Shown: piece after piece, positions 41,816 to 50,641 of the stretch
Layout of the letters: the number at the start of each line of letters is the position of its first letter
Numbering within the stretch: the stretch's first letter is position 1
Assembly (NCBI RefSeq): GCF_000817735.3
Contig: NZ_JTJC03000005.1
Span: 124,001-188,000 of the forward strand
Length of the DNA stretch: 64,000 bases
Direction of reading: 5' to 3'
Source of the DNA: Scytonema millei VB511283
GTDB taxonomy: Bacteria; Cyanobacteriota; Cyanobacteriia; Cyanobacteriales; Chroococcidiopsidaceae
The notes under the pieces: generated by a model
Database searches by the model: none
The model's input: only the letters and a program-made list of their open reading frames with translations
What the model was told of the DNA's origin: nothing
Program-made: the position numbers and the translations under genes

Positions 41816-41944
41816 ATGCCAGATAGCGTTTCTCTAGTGGATGGCATATTTATCGGTTACATATTTGCCAATTGCATATTTCTCGATCGCTCACAGCTAA
41901 TTTACTTATATTCGCAAAATTCACTCAAGTTCCGAAATTTATAA
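41816..41944 (+). CDS. Possible 42-residue small protein
   Basis: ATG at 41816 is preceded by AGAGGAAAGTCA, one of the best ribosome sites in the window. The frame runs 42 codons to the TAA at 41942-41944. It reads MPDSVSLVDGIFIGYIFANC, then IFLDRSQLIYLYSQNSLKF, so it has a moderately hydrophobic middle. The repeated GCATATTT near 41842 and 41868 is unusual for coding DNA. It may also be a leader or a relic. I know of no family. Confidence 0.35.
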   Translation: MPDSVSLVDGIFIGYIFANCIFLDRSQLIYLYSQNSLKFRNL

Positions 41945-42063
41945 GTAAGTGTGATGTATCGATTTACCTAAGTGCGATCGCAACTTTGACGACAGTTAAC
42001 CACAGTTTAGATCGCTAAAATTCTGAATGTTTTTGCCGTTTACTTAATCCATGAGGAGTTTTT
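41945..42063. other. Leader of the 84-residue protein gene
   Basis: This is AT-rich DNA with a GTGCGATCGC word. ATGAGGAGTTTTT ends at the start codon and gives a very good GAGGAG ribosome site. No other element was seen. Confidence 0.5.
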
Positions 42064-42318
42064 ATGTCTAGACGTATGTGCTGGTTATCTCAAGCCCAAC
42101 AGGGAGAAAAAATCTTACACTTACAACTCTCGCCCGACGAGCCTTGGAAGCCATATACTGCTTTTCGCCAATTCGCCGTACCAGACTATCCGATTCCAGG
42201 TGGTTCTAAAGGTTGGGCAACCTACCAAAAGTTATTAAAAGCAGGTTGGACTTTGGTGCATAGCTCCCGCGCTCAAGAATTTACCGTTAAGGATGCCAGC
42301 ATCGTCAACAACTCATAA
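42064..42318 (+). CDS. Small cyanobacterial protein, function unknown
   Basis: This is an 84-residue soluble protein with a strong ribosome site (GAGGAG). The sequence (MSRRMCWLSQAQQG, LSPDEPWKPYTAFRQFAVPD, GGSKGWATYQKLLKAGWTLV) looks like a compact folded protein with many aromatic residues. The end GWTLVHSSRAQEFT resembles a small-protein motif common in cyanobacteria, but I cannot name it. It is convergent with ychF. Confidence 0.7.
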   Translation: MSRRMCWLSQAQQGEKILHLQLSPDEPWKPYTAFRQFAVPDYPIPGGSKGWATYQKLLKAGWTLVHSSRAQEFTVKDASIVNNS

Positions 42319-42383
42319 CTCCTAAAAGGATTTTGTCAGAGGAGTTAGGAGTCATTCTATACTCCTGTCTCCTTCTAAAAACA

Positions 42384-43475
42384 CTACACGTTAAACCGAA
42401 ACAGCATCACGTCCCCTTCCTTGACGATGTATTCTTTTCCTTCACTACGGACTAAGCCTTTCTCTTTAGCGCCATTCATCGAGCCATTGGCTACTAAGTC
42501 GTCGTAAGCCACCGTTTCAGCGCGAATAAAACCTCGCTCAAAATCAGAGTGAATGACTCCAGCAGCTTGCGGTGCTACCATTCCGGCGGTAATTGTCCAA
42601 GCGCGAGTTTCTTTTGGACCCGTAGTAAAGTAGGTACGCAAACCGAGTAATTCGTAGGTAGCGCGAATTAAAGATTTTAACCCGCCTTCTTCTACCCCTA
42701 ATGTGGCAAGAAATTCGGCTCGTTCTTCTTCTGGGATTTCGACTAATTCCGATTCTACTTGTGCTGAAACTATAACCACCTGTGCTTTATCAGAGGCTGC
42801 AAACTGCCTGACTTGTTCCACCCATTGGTTTCCAGTTGACAGATCGTCCTCCGATACGTTTGCGGCATAAATAACTGGTTTAGCTGTGAGCAATCCCAAC
42901 CCTTTAATTAAGACAGCTTCTTCATCAGTTAGACTGACTTGACGGGCTGGTCTACCTAGATTGATAGCTTCTGTCAATTTATCTAACACAGTCAATTCAA
43001 GCTGAGCTTCTTTGCTGGTTCGAGCTAGCTTGCGGGCGCGATCGCTTCTGCGTTCGATTTGGGCTAAATCTGCTAAACCCAGTTCTAAATTAATCACCTC
43101 AATATCTCGTACCGGATCGACAGAACCAGCGACGTGAATGATATCGTCATTCTCAAAACAACGCACGACATGAACGATCGCATCAACTTCGCGGATGTGG
43201 GAAAGAAATTGATTGCCTAGTCCTTCTCCCTGACTTGCACCTTTGACCAAACCCGCAATATCGACAAACTCAACCCGCGTAGGCACGATTTGCGCGGAGT
43301 TAGAAATTTCGGCAAGCACCTTTAGTCGTTCATCTGGTACGGCAACCACGCCCACATTTGGTTCAATCGTACAAAAAGGAAAATTAGCCGCCTCCGCTTT
43401 GGCATTGGCAACTAAAGCATTAAACAATGTAGATTTGCCGACATTAGGCAGTCCGACAATTCCGGCTCTGAGCAT
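42384..43475 (-). CDS. ychF: Redox-regulated ATPase YchF (OBG family)
   Basis: YchF is a P-loop NTPase of the OBG group that prefers ATP and is linked to ribosomes and stress response in other bacteria. The 363 residues are the normal length. GLPNVGKSTLFNAL (residues 8-21) is the Walker A/G1 loop. VDIAGLVKGASQGEGLGNQF is the G3 region typical of YchF. The C-terminal TGS-like domain ends KGLVRSEGKEYIVKEGDVM. The NAKAEAANFPFCTIEPN switch region is complete. The start at 43475 places the P-loop correctly. It is a stand-alone gene. Confidence 0.97.
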   Translation of the reverse strand: MLRAGIVGLPNVGKSTLFNALVANAKAEAANFPFCTIEPNVGVVAVPDERLKVLAEISNSAQIVPTRVEFVDIAGLVKGASQGEGLGNQFLSHIREVDAIVHVVRCFENDDIIHVAGSVDPVRDIEVINLELGLADLAQIERRSDRARKLARTSKEAQLELTVLDKLTEAINLGRPARQVSLTDEEAVLIKGLGLLTAKPVIYAANVSEDDLSTGNQWVEQVRQFAASDKAQVVIVSAQVESELVEIPEEERAEFLATLGVEEGGLKSLIRATYELLGLRTYFTTGPKETRAWTITAGMVAPQAAGVIHSDFERGFIRAETVAYDDLVANGSMNGAKEKGLVRSEGKEYIVKEGDVMLFRFNV

Positions 43476-43617
43476 GGCTGTGTAACGATCGCTAATTCCT
43501 TTGTCAGGATAACAAAATCTCAGAGGAATATATGAAACCGAATTTCACAAAATTCACGGAGGTTTTTACTACAGCTGAATCCTATCCTGAAAAAACTATC
43601 TAGGTTAATGTAGGTCA

Positions 43618-43968
43618 ATGTTTGTGTTTCAGAATCGGACTTCTACTTTATTTATTGCTGCTAGCTTATACTTCTCAGTTATTGGTGCGATCGCTACAGT
43701 CGCCAGAGCCGATATCCGCGATTTTACGCTACACAATGAAACCAGTGTCAATATTCAGGAACTACATATATCTAACTCTGGTGCTGATAAGTGGGGGGCA
43801 AATCTTCTAGATAAAGATGTCCTGCTTCCAGATGAAGCGGCTGACATAGTTTTTGAAGACGACTCCGCCTCATGCCTTTACGACATCCGAGCTATGACTA
43901 ATGATGGTGAAATAGACAAGCGCCAAGTTAATCTTTGCGAAACTGTAGATTTCTCGATCGCAGAATAG
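43618..43968 (+). CDS. Small secreted protein, function unknown
   Basis: The 116-residue protein has a signal peptide (LFIAASLYFSVIGAIATVARA, cleavage likely after ARA). The mature part IRDFTLHNETSVNIQELHIS has a beta-rich look. Two Cys (ASCLYDIRA and VNLCETVDF) may form a disulfide in the periplasm. I know similar short exported proteins in cyanobacteria but no function. The start ATG has AGGTCA upstream. A Gly/Pro-coding low-complexity tract follows directly. Confidence 0.7.
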   Translation: MFVFQNRTSTLFIAASLYFSVIGAIATVARADIRDFTLHNETSVNIQELHISNSGADKWGANLLDKDVLLPDEAADIVFEDDSASCLYDIRAMTNDGEIDKRQVNLCETVDFSIAE

Positions 43969-43978
43969 CATTTGCTGC

Positions 43979-44182
43979 CTACACCGGTTCGGGAATTGGT
44001 TGCGGAATTGGTGCGGGTACGGGTTGGGGGATTGGTGCGGGTACTGGTTCCGGTACTGGCGATGGAATTGGCTGCGGTGCTGGACTCGGTACTGGTTCTG
44101 GTGCTGGTGAGGGCGTTGGTTCTGGAGTCGGTAGGGGACTCGGTGTCGGATCGGGAATTTGTGGATCGGGAATATAAATCAT
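43979..44182 (-). CDS. Low-complexity Pro-repeat frame (possible small protein)
   Basis: The DNA at 43980-44170 is a degenerate repeat of GGTACTGGTTCTGGTGCTGG-like units. On the minus strand it reads as 67 residues of P.P.P repeats (TPSPAPEPVPSPAPQP); on the plus strand it reads as Gly-rich. The start (MIYIPDPQIPDPTPSP) has ACCTATG before it but no clear ribosome site. It could be a small Pro-rich peptide or a non-coding minisatellite. Rows of PEP and PAP would suit a cell-wall linker without an attached domain. Confidence 0.25.
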   Translation of the reverse strand: MIYIPDPQIPDPTPSPLPTPEPTPSPAPEPVPSPAPQPIPSPVPEPVPAPIPQPVPAPIPQPIPEPV

Positions 44183-44374
44183 AGGTAGATGAGATTAAAT
44201 GCATTACTCATCTAAGCTAAAAAGCGATCGCCACTTCTGACATCTCCCGAAATGCCTACACTTAGATACTGAAAAAACTAGGCAACTTGCTTAGATGGCA
44301 TTCACATAAATTGCCTAGTTATTCATCTTCCCTCAGACATTATTTAGATCTCCATTTGTGGAAAATCAGAAAGA
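44183..44374. other. Intergenic region with a terminator
   Basis: This is the remainder of the gap between the Pro-repeat tract and the WGxxGxxG gene. It contains the terminator at 44271-44320 and a HIP1 site at 44224. No gene was seen. Confidence 0.5.
44271..44320 (-). terminator. Rho-independent terminator of the WGxxGxxG gene
   Basis: The perfect 10-bp stem AACTAGGCAA/TTGCCTAGTT (44276-44285 with 44311-44320) has a 25-base loop. On the minus strand it is followed by TTTTTTC. It lies 55 bp after the stop of the WGxxGxxG gene. Confidence 0.75.
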
Positions 44375-44665
44375 TTATTCTCTATAAGTCGTGCTACCTA
44401 CAGTTCGATCGGGGTCGCGATATGCTGTAGGTTCTTTTCTCTTTCTTCCAGCTAGACCGAGTAATCCAGCTAGACCGAGTAAGCCAAGCCAACCCCAGTT
44501 ACTATCATCATTGCGATCGTCTACGTCATCGTCAACAACTGTAGGTTGAGTCGTTGTTGTTCCAGCGTCTGGGGTGGTAGTGGTTTGTGCAGATACAGGT
44601 AGTGCTGTCAAGCTGAAGGCGAGAACTCCAGCACCAATTATTTTAGAAAGAGCAGCAATTTTCAT
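44375..44665 (-). CDS. WGxxGxxG-type small membrane-anchored protein
   Basis: The start at 44665 (MKIAALSKIIGAGVLAFSLT) gives 96 residues with a signal peptide ending near VSAQ. The mature part is a Thr/Asp-rich stretch (DAGTTTTQPTVVDDDVDDRN) and then SNWGWLGLLGLAGLLGLAGR with basic residues RKRKE after it, the layout of WGxxGxxG-CTERM proteins. The C-terminal hydrophobic block and basic tail would act as a sorting or anchoring signal. The function is unknown. A terminator follows. Confidence 0.8.
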   Translation of the reverse strand: MKIAALSKIIGAGVLAFSLTALPVSAQTTTTPDAGTTTTQPTVVDDDVDDRNDDSNWGWLGLLGLAGLLGLAGRKRKEPTAYRDPDRTVGSTTYRE

Positions 44666-44840
44666 GGTTAAGTTTTCTGGTTGAATTGTTATGCTGCCTA
44701 CTAATCTATTCAGTAGCAATCTAAACTAAATCGCTCTTAAGCCAGAAAACTCATTTGTTGGTAGATCTAGCTAGAGAAATAGAAAAAATACTTCTCTTAA
44801 CCAAATTTAACTTTTGGCTTGTAGTTAAATTAACTTCTTA

Positions 44841-45305
44841 TTAGTAGTTTTTCATCGCCCTTTGTATCTCTCTTTGGTCTTGACGACGCTTTAAATCTTC
44901 CCGCTTGTCATGGAGTTTTTTCCCTTTAGCAAGTCCAATACTAATTTTGACTAAGCCGCGTTTGAGATACAGTTTTAGCGGCACTAATGTCAAGCCCTGT
45001 TGTTCTACCTTACCAATCAGCTTGCGAATTTCCTGCCGATGCAGTAGGAGTTTACGAGTGCGGCGAGGGTCGTGATTAAAATATTGACTGCTGCTAGTAT
45101 AGGGTGAGATATGAACGTTAATTAGCCATGCCTCTCCGTTACGAATAAGAGCATAGCCATCTTGCAGGTTGACTTTACCTGCACGGATTGACTTGACTTC
45201 TGTACCCATGAGTTGCAGTCCTGCCTCATAGGTTTCGAGGATATCGTACAAAAAGCGGGCTTTGCGATTGTCGCTCAATACCTTATAACCGTCGTTGTCG
45301 CTCAT
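44841..45305 (-). CDS. smpB: SsrA-binding protein SmpB
   Basis: SmpB binds tmRNA and brings it to stalled ribosomes for trans-translation. The 154 residues match the family length. NRKARFLYDILETYEAGLQL, GTEVKSIRAGKVNLQDGYA and the C-terminal KLYLKRGLVKISIGLAKGKK followed by HDKREDLKRR are all diagnostic. The start at MSDNDGYKVL is well placed. The tmRNA gene itself was not seen in the window. Confidence 0.97.
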   Translation of the reverse strand: MSDNDGYKVLSDNRKARFLYDILETYEAGLQLMGTEVKSIRAGKVNLQDGYALIRNGEAWLINVHISPYTSSSQYFNHDPRRTRKLLLHRQEIRKLIGKVEQQGLTLVPLKLYLKRGLVKISIGLAKGKKLHDKREDLKRRQDQREIQRAMKNY

Positions 45306-45686
45306 TGAAGTTTTCTTGCAGTATTCTCGTGCTGCTCTAAAGTACTAAAGTAAGGGGAAAATAGATTATCGACTATTTGCTAAAAGATTTACATCTACCT
45401 TGCTAAAAGTTAAGGTATGCTGGCTATTGCGAACTTATCACGTTTCTCGCTATCTTGCCATGCTAAATCGCTAGATTATTTTAGGGACTTTAACCCGTCA
45501 GACATACTTCTAAAATCCCTGCCTCCTATCTCCTACTGTGGCGATCGCGATGACAATTTTCTATCAAGAGTTGGAATTACTTGCATGGATATGTTTCGGT
45601 AGGATAAATAAATCCTCGGTTAATACTGTCAAAGTAGAGCCAGAAACTGCAAAATCTTTACTCAGCGTAGTAACTCCATATTATTC
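45306..45686. other. Gene-free 381 bp between smpB and a response regulator
   Basis: This is the divergent intergenic region and must hold the promoters of smpB and the response regulator gene. It is AT-rich with one HIP1-like site. A 61-codon frame at 45417 is present but has no good start context or recognisable sequence. No repeat was seen. Confidence 0.5.
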
Positions 45687-46343
45687 ATGCCTCTGACTAT
45701 TCTTGTTGTTGATGACGATCCTGGGACTCGTCTGGCTATCAGTGATTATCTTGAGATGGCTGGTTACTCAGTCATTACGGCTGCTGATGGGCAACAAGGC
45801 TTGGATATGGTCGAGACTTATCGCCCTCATTTGATGGTGACAGATATTGTGATGCCCCGCATGAATGGATATCAGTTGGTACGAAGTGTCAGACAACACC
45901 CTTCATTTCGACTGCTGCCAGTCATTTTCTTAACAGAACGTAACAAAACTGAAGAACGAATTCAAGGCTATCAGTCAGGAGCAGATCTTTACCTACCTAA
46001 ACCGTTTGAGTTACAAGAACTAGGAGCGGCAATTCGCAATTTGTTGGAGCGATCGCAAATGATCCAATCAGAGTATCGCCTATCCCAGGAAGAAGGCTTG
46101 CGTCCCCAGACAACCGCAACGGCGATCGTCGAAAAACTTGATTTTCCCTTCCACCTCACCCAACGCGAGCAGGAGGTGTTAGTCATGTTAACTCACGGTC
46201 TTTCCAACGCTCAAATTGGCAGCCAGCTCCACCTTAGCCCCCGCACGGTAGAAAAATACGTCAGCAATCTCCTGCGCAAAACAGAAACCAACAACCGAGC
46301 CGAACTCGTCGGTTATGCGATGAAACATCGATTGGTTGAATAG
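45687..46343 (+). CDS. NarL/LuxR-type response regulator (possibly Ycf29-like)
   Basis: The 218-residue two-domain regulator has a receiver domain with the acidic pocket VVDDDPG and the phosphorylation site Asp53 (MVTDIVMPRMNG), with Lys105 in YLPKPF. An HTH-LuxR output domain follows: LTQREQEVLVMLTHGLSNAQ, then LHLSPRTVEKYVSNLLRK. The cognate kinase is not adjacent. The domain order and size match the plastid/cyanobacterial Ycf29 group, but I cannot prove that without a tree. The target genes are unknown. Confidence 0.92.
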   Translation: MPLTILVVDDDPGTRLAISDYLEMAGYSVITAADGQQGLDMVETYRPHLMVTDIVMPRMNGYQLVRSVRQHPSFRLLPVIFLTERNKTEERIQGYQSGADLYLPKPFELQELGAAIRNLLERSQMIQSEYRLSQEEGLRPQTTATAIVEKLDFPFHLTQREQEVLVMLTHGLSNAQIGSQLHLSPRTVEKYVSNLLRKTETNNRAELVGYAMKHRLVE

Positions 46344-46344
46344 T

Positions 46345-46410
46345 CATTTGTCATTTGTGAACGCCTAGTGTTTTAACTTACGACTTACGACTTACGACTT
46401 ACGACTTCTT
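46345..46410. repeat. CATTTGT and ACTTACG heptamers
   Basis: TCATTTGTCATTTGTG is followed by ACTTACGACTTACGACTTAC in the gap between two convergent genes. The same units recur elsewhere in the window. Confidence 0.7.
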
Positions 46411-46899
46411 CTACTCACTGTCTGCAATTTCCTGTTTGACGCGATCGAGCAGTCCGTTACAAGCATCGAGAAGGAGGTCAATCACCTGGTTAAATCCCTC
46501 TGCACCACCGTAGTAGGGGTCAGGCACTTCTTTCATGGTATGCTCGGTGCAAAAGTCACAGATCAAATGCACTTTATCGCGGTATTTGCCACTGAAATCC
46601 AGTGCCAGAATGTCGTAGTAATTTTCTCGATCCATTGCCAAAATCAGATCGAATTCCGCCAAATCCGATTTTTGCAACTGGCGCGCTCGACCGCATAAGT
46701 GAATTCCCAGCCGATTAGCTGCTGCAAACGTCATGCGACGGTCTGGCGGACTGCCAACATGATAGCCACCCGTACCAGCAGAATCACAAACGACGCGATC
46801 GCTCAACTGATGGCGATCGATCGAATGGTTCATAATATTTTCCGCCGCTGGAGAACGGCAGATATTACCCAGGCAGACAAAAAGTAACTTGTAAACCAT
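46411..46899 (-). CDS. Low-molecular-weight protein-tyrosine phosphatase
   Basis: In 162 residues, FVCLGNICRSPAAE (residues 7-20) is the P-loop, with the nucleophile Cys9 and Arg15. VPDPYYGG gives the general acid Asp127. Such enzymes remove phosphate from tyrosine, often as part of surface polysaccharide control in bacteria; the target here is unknown. It may be read together with the ebfC, murB and murC genes, which share its strand, but repeats separate them. Confidence 0.95.
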   Translation of the reverse strand: MVYKLLFVCLGNICRSPAAENIMNHSIDRHQLSDRVVCDSAGTGGYHVGSPPDRRMTFAAANRLGIHLCGRARQLQKSDLAEFDLILAMDRENYYDILALDFSGKYRDKVHLICDFCTEHTMKEVPDPYYGGAEGFNQVIDLLLDACNGLLDRVKQEIADSE

Positions 46900-46904
46900 A
46901 ACAA

Positions 46905-46945
46905 GGGAGTAGGGAGTAGGGAGTAGGGAGTAGGGAGTAGGGAGT
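46905..46945. repeat. GGGAGTA heptamer tract
   Basis: About six copies of GGGAGTA follow one another upstream of the phosphatase gene. Confidence 0.9.
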
Positions 46946-46975
46946 AGGGAGGTCTAATGACAAATCCGAATTTAC

Positions 46976-47008
<33 letters not shown>

Positions 47009-47012
47009 TTTT

Positions 47013-47363
47013 TTACATTCCTGGCAATTCCAAGCCACTAGTTAACTCTTCCATCCGTTCCCGCATGGTAGCAGTAGATTTGTTATAAGCATCTTTCATT
47101 GCTGCCAGTACGAGATCGGAGAGGACATCTGCACCTTCTTGCAATGCTTCTGGAGCCACTTCTACCCGTCGGGGTTCTTGGTTACCGCTGAGAGACACTT
47201 TGACCATACCTCCGCCAGCTTCGCCCTGGATCTCCATCATCTCCAATTCTTCTTGGAGCTTTTTCGCACCTTCTTGCACCTGCTGCGCTTTCTTGAAGGC
47301 ATCTGCGAGTTCCTTCATTTTGCCCAGACCGAAGCCAAATCCTTTTCCTTGTCCTTGTGTCAT
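47013..47363 (-). CDS. ebfC: YbaB/EbfC family nucleoid-associated protein
   Basis: EbfC proteins are small dimeric DNA-binding proteins thought to shape the nucleoid. The 116 residues include the typical [20 protein letters not shown], then [20 protein letters not shown], and [14 protein letters not shown]. It lies between murB upstream and the phosphatase gene downstream, as in many cyanobacteria (general impression). A basic, Gly-rich N-terminus ([12 protein letters not shown]) is common in the group. Confidence 0.95.
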   Translation of the reverse strand: MTQGQGKGFGFGLGKMKELADAFKKAQQVQEGAKKLQEELEMMEIQGEAGGGMVKVSLSGNQEPRRVEVAPEALQEGADVLSDLVLAAMKDAYNKSTATMRERMEELTSGLELPGM

Positions 47364-47469
47364 AGCTAGTTGAGTCGATTTAATCGAAGTTCCATTAAAT
47401 TATAGATGCGCCGAGAATCGATAAAGGGCAAAGGTAATTTGCATTCACAATTCGCAATTCGCAATTAAT

Positions 47470-47503
47470 GTTGACAGTTGACAGTTAACTGTCAACTGTC
47501 AAC
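47470..47503. repeat. Perfect 34-bp palindrome from GTTGACA heptamers
   Basis: GTTGACAGTTGACAGTT meets its exact complement AACTGTCAACTGTCAAC. It is built from heptameric tandem repeats in opposite orientations and lies between murB and ebfC. It could form a strong hairpin in the transcript after murB, but no T-run follows it. Confidence 0.85.
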
Positions 47504-47541
47504 TGTCAACCACCAAGATCCACTATCCATTTCTATACAGA

Positions 47542-48498
47542 TTAAAATTCTCCAATTGTTTTCACTTCTGGTTCTAGCAGTAGCGACCAACGTTGTTCTA
47601 CTTGATGCTGGACGTAACGAATTAGCTGCCAGATATCGTTAGCTTTTGCACCACCACAGTTGAGAATGAAGTTAGCATGGCGCTGTGCGACCTGGGCTGC
47701 ACCAATTTGATAGCCCTTCAAGCCTGACTGCTCGATCAACCAACCAGCGGTGTAGGGTAGGGGGTTACGGAACACGCTACCACAGCTAGGTAAATGATAG
47801 GGCTGGGTACGCCGCCTTTGCTCTAGGTGTTCGGTGGTGGTTGCTAGCACTTGTTGTGGATCTGCGCCTGGTTGCAGCTGAAAGATAGCTTGAGTGACGA
47901 GACGCTGACTGCCTTGCAAAATTGAGGTGCGATAGCTGTAACTTAGTTGGTCTGGGGTGAGGGTTTCTAGCTGCCCAGAGGGAGATAAAACTTGGGCGCT
48001 GACTAAAATATCGGCAACGCAGCTTTTGTGCGCTCCTGCATTCATCACCACAGCACCGCCGACACTACCAGGAATTCCAACAGCCCACTCCAGCCCTTGC
48101 CAGCCTAATTCTGCTACTTGCCACGCTATACGAGGTAAAGGTTCCCCTGCGGCTACGGTCAATTGTCCTGTTCCCAGATCGAAGCGGCTGTAACGCAAAT
48201 GACGAGTCCCAATGACCAAACCAGGCAGACCGCGATCGCTAACTAATAAATTAGAACCTGCTCCAATCAGCGTCACCGCTAGCCCTTCTGAGCGCGACCA
48301 CTCCAAACTAGCTTGCAATTCTGCTAGATTTTGAGGTGCTACATACCATTGGGCTGGTCCTCCAACCCGAAAGGATGTGAGACTAGCCAGCGGGACTTGA
48401 GATTTAATCGCGCATTTTGTTCCAGGCAAGTATATTATCTGGCGATCGCCAGCAGTTTCTGGAATCGGAATTGGATTGGGGTGTTGGGAGGAGGTCAT
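47542..48498 (-). CDS. murB: UDP-N-acetylenolpyruvoylglucosamine reductase (MurB)
   Basis: MurB reduces UDP-GlcNAc-enolpyruvate to UDP-MurNAc with NADPH and FAD in peptidoglycan synthesis. The 318 residues include [14 protein letters not shown], the FAD-binding [36 protein letters not shown], and SCGSVFRNP with the catalytic Ser. [13 protein letters not shown] ends the protein with the conserved Glu. It is read after murC, from which it is separated by 170 bp of heptameric repeats. Confidence 0.97.
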   Translation of the reverse strand: MTSSQHPNPIPIPETAGDRQIIYLPGTKCAIKSQVPLASLTSFRVGGPAQWYVAPQNLAELQASLEWSRSEGLAVTLIGAGSNLLVSDRGLPGLVIGTRHLRYSRFDLGTGQLTVAAGEPLPRIAWQVAELGWQGLEWAVGIPGSVGGAVVMNAGAHKSCVADILVSAQVLSPSGQLETLTPDQLSYSYRTSILQGSQRLVTQAIFQLQPGADPQQVLATTTEHLEQRRRTQPYHLPSCGSVFRNPLPYTAGWLIEQSGLKGYQIGAAQVAQRHANFILNCGGAKANDIWQLIRYVQHQVEQRWSLLLEPEVKTIGEF

Positions 48499-48539
48499 AA
48501 TGGTGTTGCGAGCGGGAATGAGGTGTGGGATGGGGGGAC

Positions 48540-48660
48540 AAGGAAAACAAGGGAGACAAGGGAGACAAGGGAGAAGTCGGAGTTCGGAAGTCGAAATTCG
48601 GAATTAATATAAACTCTCTGCTCTCTCTTCCCTGTTTCCTGCTCCCTGCTCCCTGCTCCC
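48540..48660. repeat. GGGAGACAA and CTCCCTG tandem repeats, murC-murB gap
   Basis: GACAAGGGAGACAAGGGAGA and CCTGCTCCCTGCTCCCTGC tracts occupy most of the gap. Confidence 0.85.
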
Positions 48661-48669
48661 TGATGACTG

Positions 48670-50166
48670 TCAACCGTTAGCCTTGATTTTTTCAATTGCA
48701 TTGGGAATAATTTGATTCAAGTTCCCTGCACCTAAAAATAAAGCCGTGTCTCCAGAGCGCAAATTCTCTACTAAAAACTCCTCGACAGCAGCAAGTGTAG
48801 GTAAATACGTGACTTGAGGATGATGGGTTGCAACTAGTGCTGCTAGTCTTTCGCCGTCAATCTGCCCTGAATTAGGTTCGCCGGCGCTATAGATATCCGT
48901 GAGAACGACGGCATCGGCATGACTAAAAGATTTGGCGAAGTCTGACAAAAAAGTCAGGGTACGGCTGTAGCGATGAGGCTGAAAGATCGCCACAACTCTA
49001 GTTTGGGGTTTAGCTTGCAACTTTGCAGCCGCCAAGGTTGCCTGAAGTTCGCTGGGATGGTGGGCGTAGTCGTCGATGAATTGGATGTCATTGACGACAC
49101 CACGCAATTCAAATCTACGCCTAGCGCCTTCAAAGGTGGTTAGACTATCGGCGATCGCCGCAAATTCTACTCCCAGCAGCCGACCGACGGCGATCGCGGC
49201 TAAGGCATTACTGAGATTGTGTTGTCCTAGCAATGGCAAACGCAACTGCCCTAACTCTTTTCCTCGCTCCCATACCGTGGCGATCGTACCATCAGCACCG
49301 TAAATCACGTTGGATACCGTGTAGTCTGCTGCCAACTCTGGATTGAGGCTGTAGCTAATTGTCGGTTGCAGGCGATCGCGGACTGTTGGGCAATCTATGC
49401 AACCTACGACCTGCTGGCACTGTTGCGCAAAAGTTTGAAAAGTCTTGACTACCTGCTCTAGAGATTTGTAGTGGTCGGGGTGGTCGAGTTCGATGTTAGT
49501 GACTACGCCAATTTGACAAGCCAATTTGACTAAAGAGCCATCCGATTCATCCGCTTCTGCCACTAGATACTGACTGTTACCGAGCCTCGCGTTCCCCTCC
49601 CATGCTTTGACCTCTCCGCCAACGATAATGGTAGGGTCGAGACCAGCTTTGAGTAACATGTACCCGATCGCGCTGCTGGTGGTTGTTTTACCGTGAGTTC
49701 CGGCTACGGCAATGCTGTAACGCTCTTGAATCAGTGCTGCCAACAAATCGGAACGGTGAAAGATCGGACAACCTAAATCCAGCGCTGCTTGATACTCTAA
49801 GTTACCTGCATGAATTGCCGTCGAACAGATAACTTGTGGTAACTCGGCAATTTTGCTGTTGGCGATCGCTTGACTAGCTCGTCTTGATGACTTTACAAAT
49901 ACAGGCGCATTATTACCGCTCACTGCTAAAGCTTGGAAGCTGGCATCGGTCTGGGAGCGAAAAAACTCTAGATTGGATGCATCTTGGCAACTAAAAATAT
50001 GCGTTCCTAAGGCTGCTAATTTCTCGGTGATATGGCTCTCGCGGATATCGGAGCCAGAAACAGGTAAACGACGCTTGGCTAAGATATAAGCAAGAGCTGA
50101 CATTCCAATGCCACCAATACCGATGAAATGGAATGGTTTACCACTTAAATCAACATAATTAGTCAT
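48670..50166 (-). CDS. murC: UDP-N-acetylmuramate--L-alanine ligase (MurC)
   Basis: MurC adds L-Ala to UDP-MurNAc with ATP. The start at 50166 (MTNYVDLSGKPFHFIGIGG) gives 498 residues; the frame upstream to 50205 is less likely coding. HFIGIGGIGMSALA (residues 13-26) is the N-terminal nucleotide-binding loop, AGTHGKTTTSS (155-165) the ATP P-loop, and DDYAHHPSEL the C-terminal motif. Residues about 70-108 (FFRSQTDASFQALAVSGNNA onwards) seem longer than I expect for cyanobacterial MurC and may be an insertion; this is a memory-based remark. murB follows. Confidence 0.96.
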   Translation of the reverse strand: MTNYVDLSGKPFHFIGIGGIGMSALAYILAKRRLPVSGSDIRESHITEKLAALGTHIFSCQDASNLEFFRSQTDASFQALAVSGNNAPVFVKSSRRASQAIANSKIAELPQVICSTAIHAGNLEYQAALDLGCPIFHRSDLLAALIQERYSIAVAGTHGKTTTSSAIGYMLLKAGLDPTIIVGGEVKAWEGNARLGNSQYLVAEADESDGSLVKLACQIGVVTNIELDHPDHYKSLEQVVKTFQTFAQQCQQVVGCIDCPTVRDRLQPTISYSLNPELAADYTVSNVIYGADGTIATVWERGKELGQLRLPLLGQHNLSNALAAIAVGRLLGVEFAAIADSLTTFEGARRRFELRGVVNDIQFIDDYAHHPSELQATLAAAKLQAKPQTRVVAIFQPHRYSRTLTFLSDFAKSFSHADAVVLTDIYSAGEPNSGQIDGERLAALVATHHPQVTYLPTLAAVEEFLVENLRSGDTALFLGAGNLNQIIPNAIEKIKANG

Positions 50167-50641
50167 TTTTACTCCTCGCACCTCACCCCAGAGTCCAGTA
50201 TACAAATGTCACGCGATATCATATCAGGAAATAAATTTTACGGATGGCTCGACTGTTTAAGTTTTTTATATCTGACATCAATTCGCTCTGTCCTCCCCAG
50301 GCGATCTTTATTTACAGGAATTTACGTACTTAGCTAATAGAGTTTAATTTTTATTTTGAGAAAGTATTTTTCTTGGCAAAGATTTTAGTTTTTTTCTGAA
50401 AAAAATGCACCCAAATGCTAAATGTCATCGGGTGCAGTATAACTAAGTACTGATTAAAGCGCGATCGCAAATGACAAGACCAAGTGGTGATGAAAAGAAT
50501 ACACTCTTCAAGACTCCCCTGCTACGCGGCTCCGATCGCGAGGTTCCCTACGCCCTTGTCCCCCTTGTCCCCCTTGTCTCCCTTGTCTCCCTTGTCTTCT
50601 TTTTCCCTTCCCTCACTCCTCACTCCTCACTCCTCGCTTCC
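50167..50641. other. Gene-free 475 bp between folE and murC
   Basis: It contains the folE terminator at 50399-50436, a HIP1 site, and CCCTTGTCCCCCTTGTC and CTCACTCCTCACTCCTC tandem repeats at about 50555-50640. The first 150 bp beside murC are likely its leader and promoter. No gene was seen. Confidence 0.6.
50399..50436 (-). terminator. Rho-independent terminator after folE
   Basis: The 7-bp stem TGCACCC/GGGTGCA (50406-50412 with 50430-50436) has a 17-base loop. On the minus strand it is followed by TTTTTTTC. It lies about 200 bp after the folE stop, beyond the repeats, and before murC. Confidence 0.75.

Noticed and set aside
43935-44184. Gly-rich open frames on the plus strand.
   Set aside because: They are products of the low-complexity repeat and overlap the end of the secreted-protein gene.
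45417-45602. 61-codon open frame between smpB and the response regulator.
   Set aside because: It has no recognisable sequence or good start context and lies in a region that must contain two promoters.
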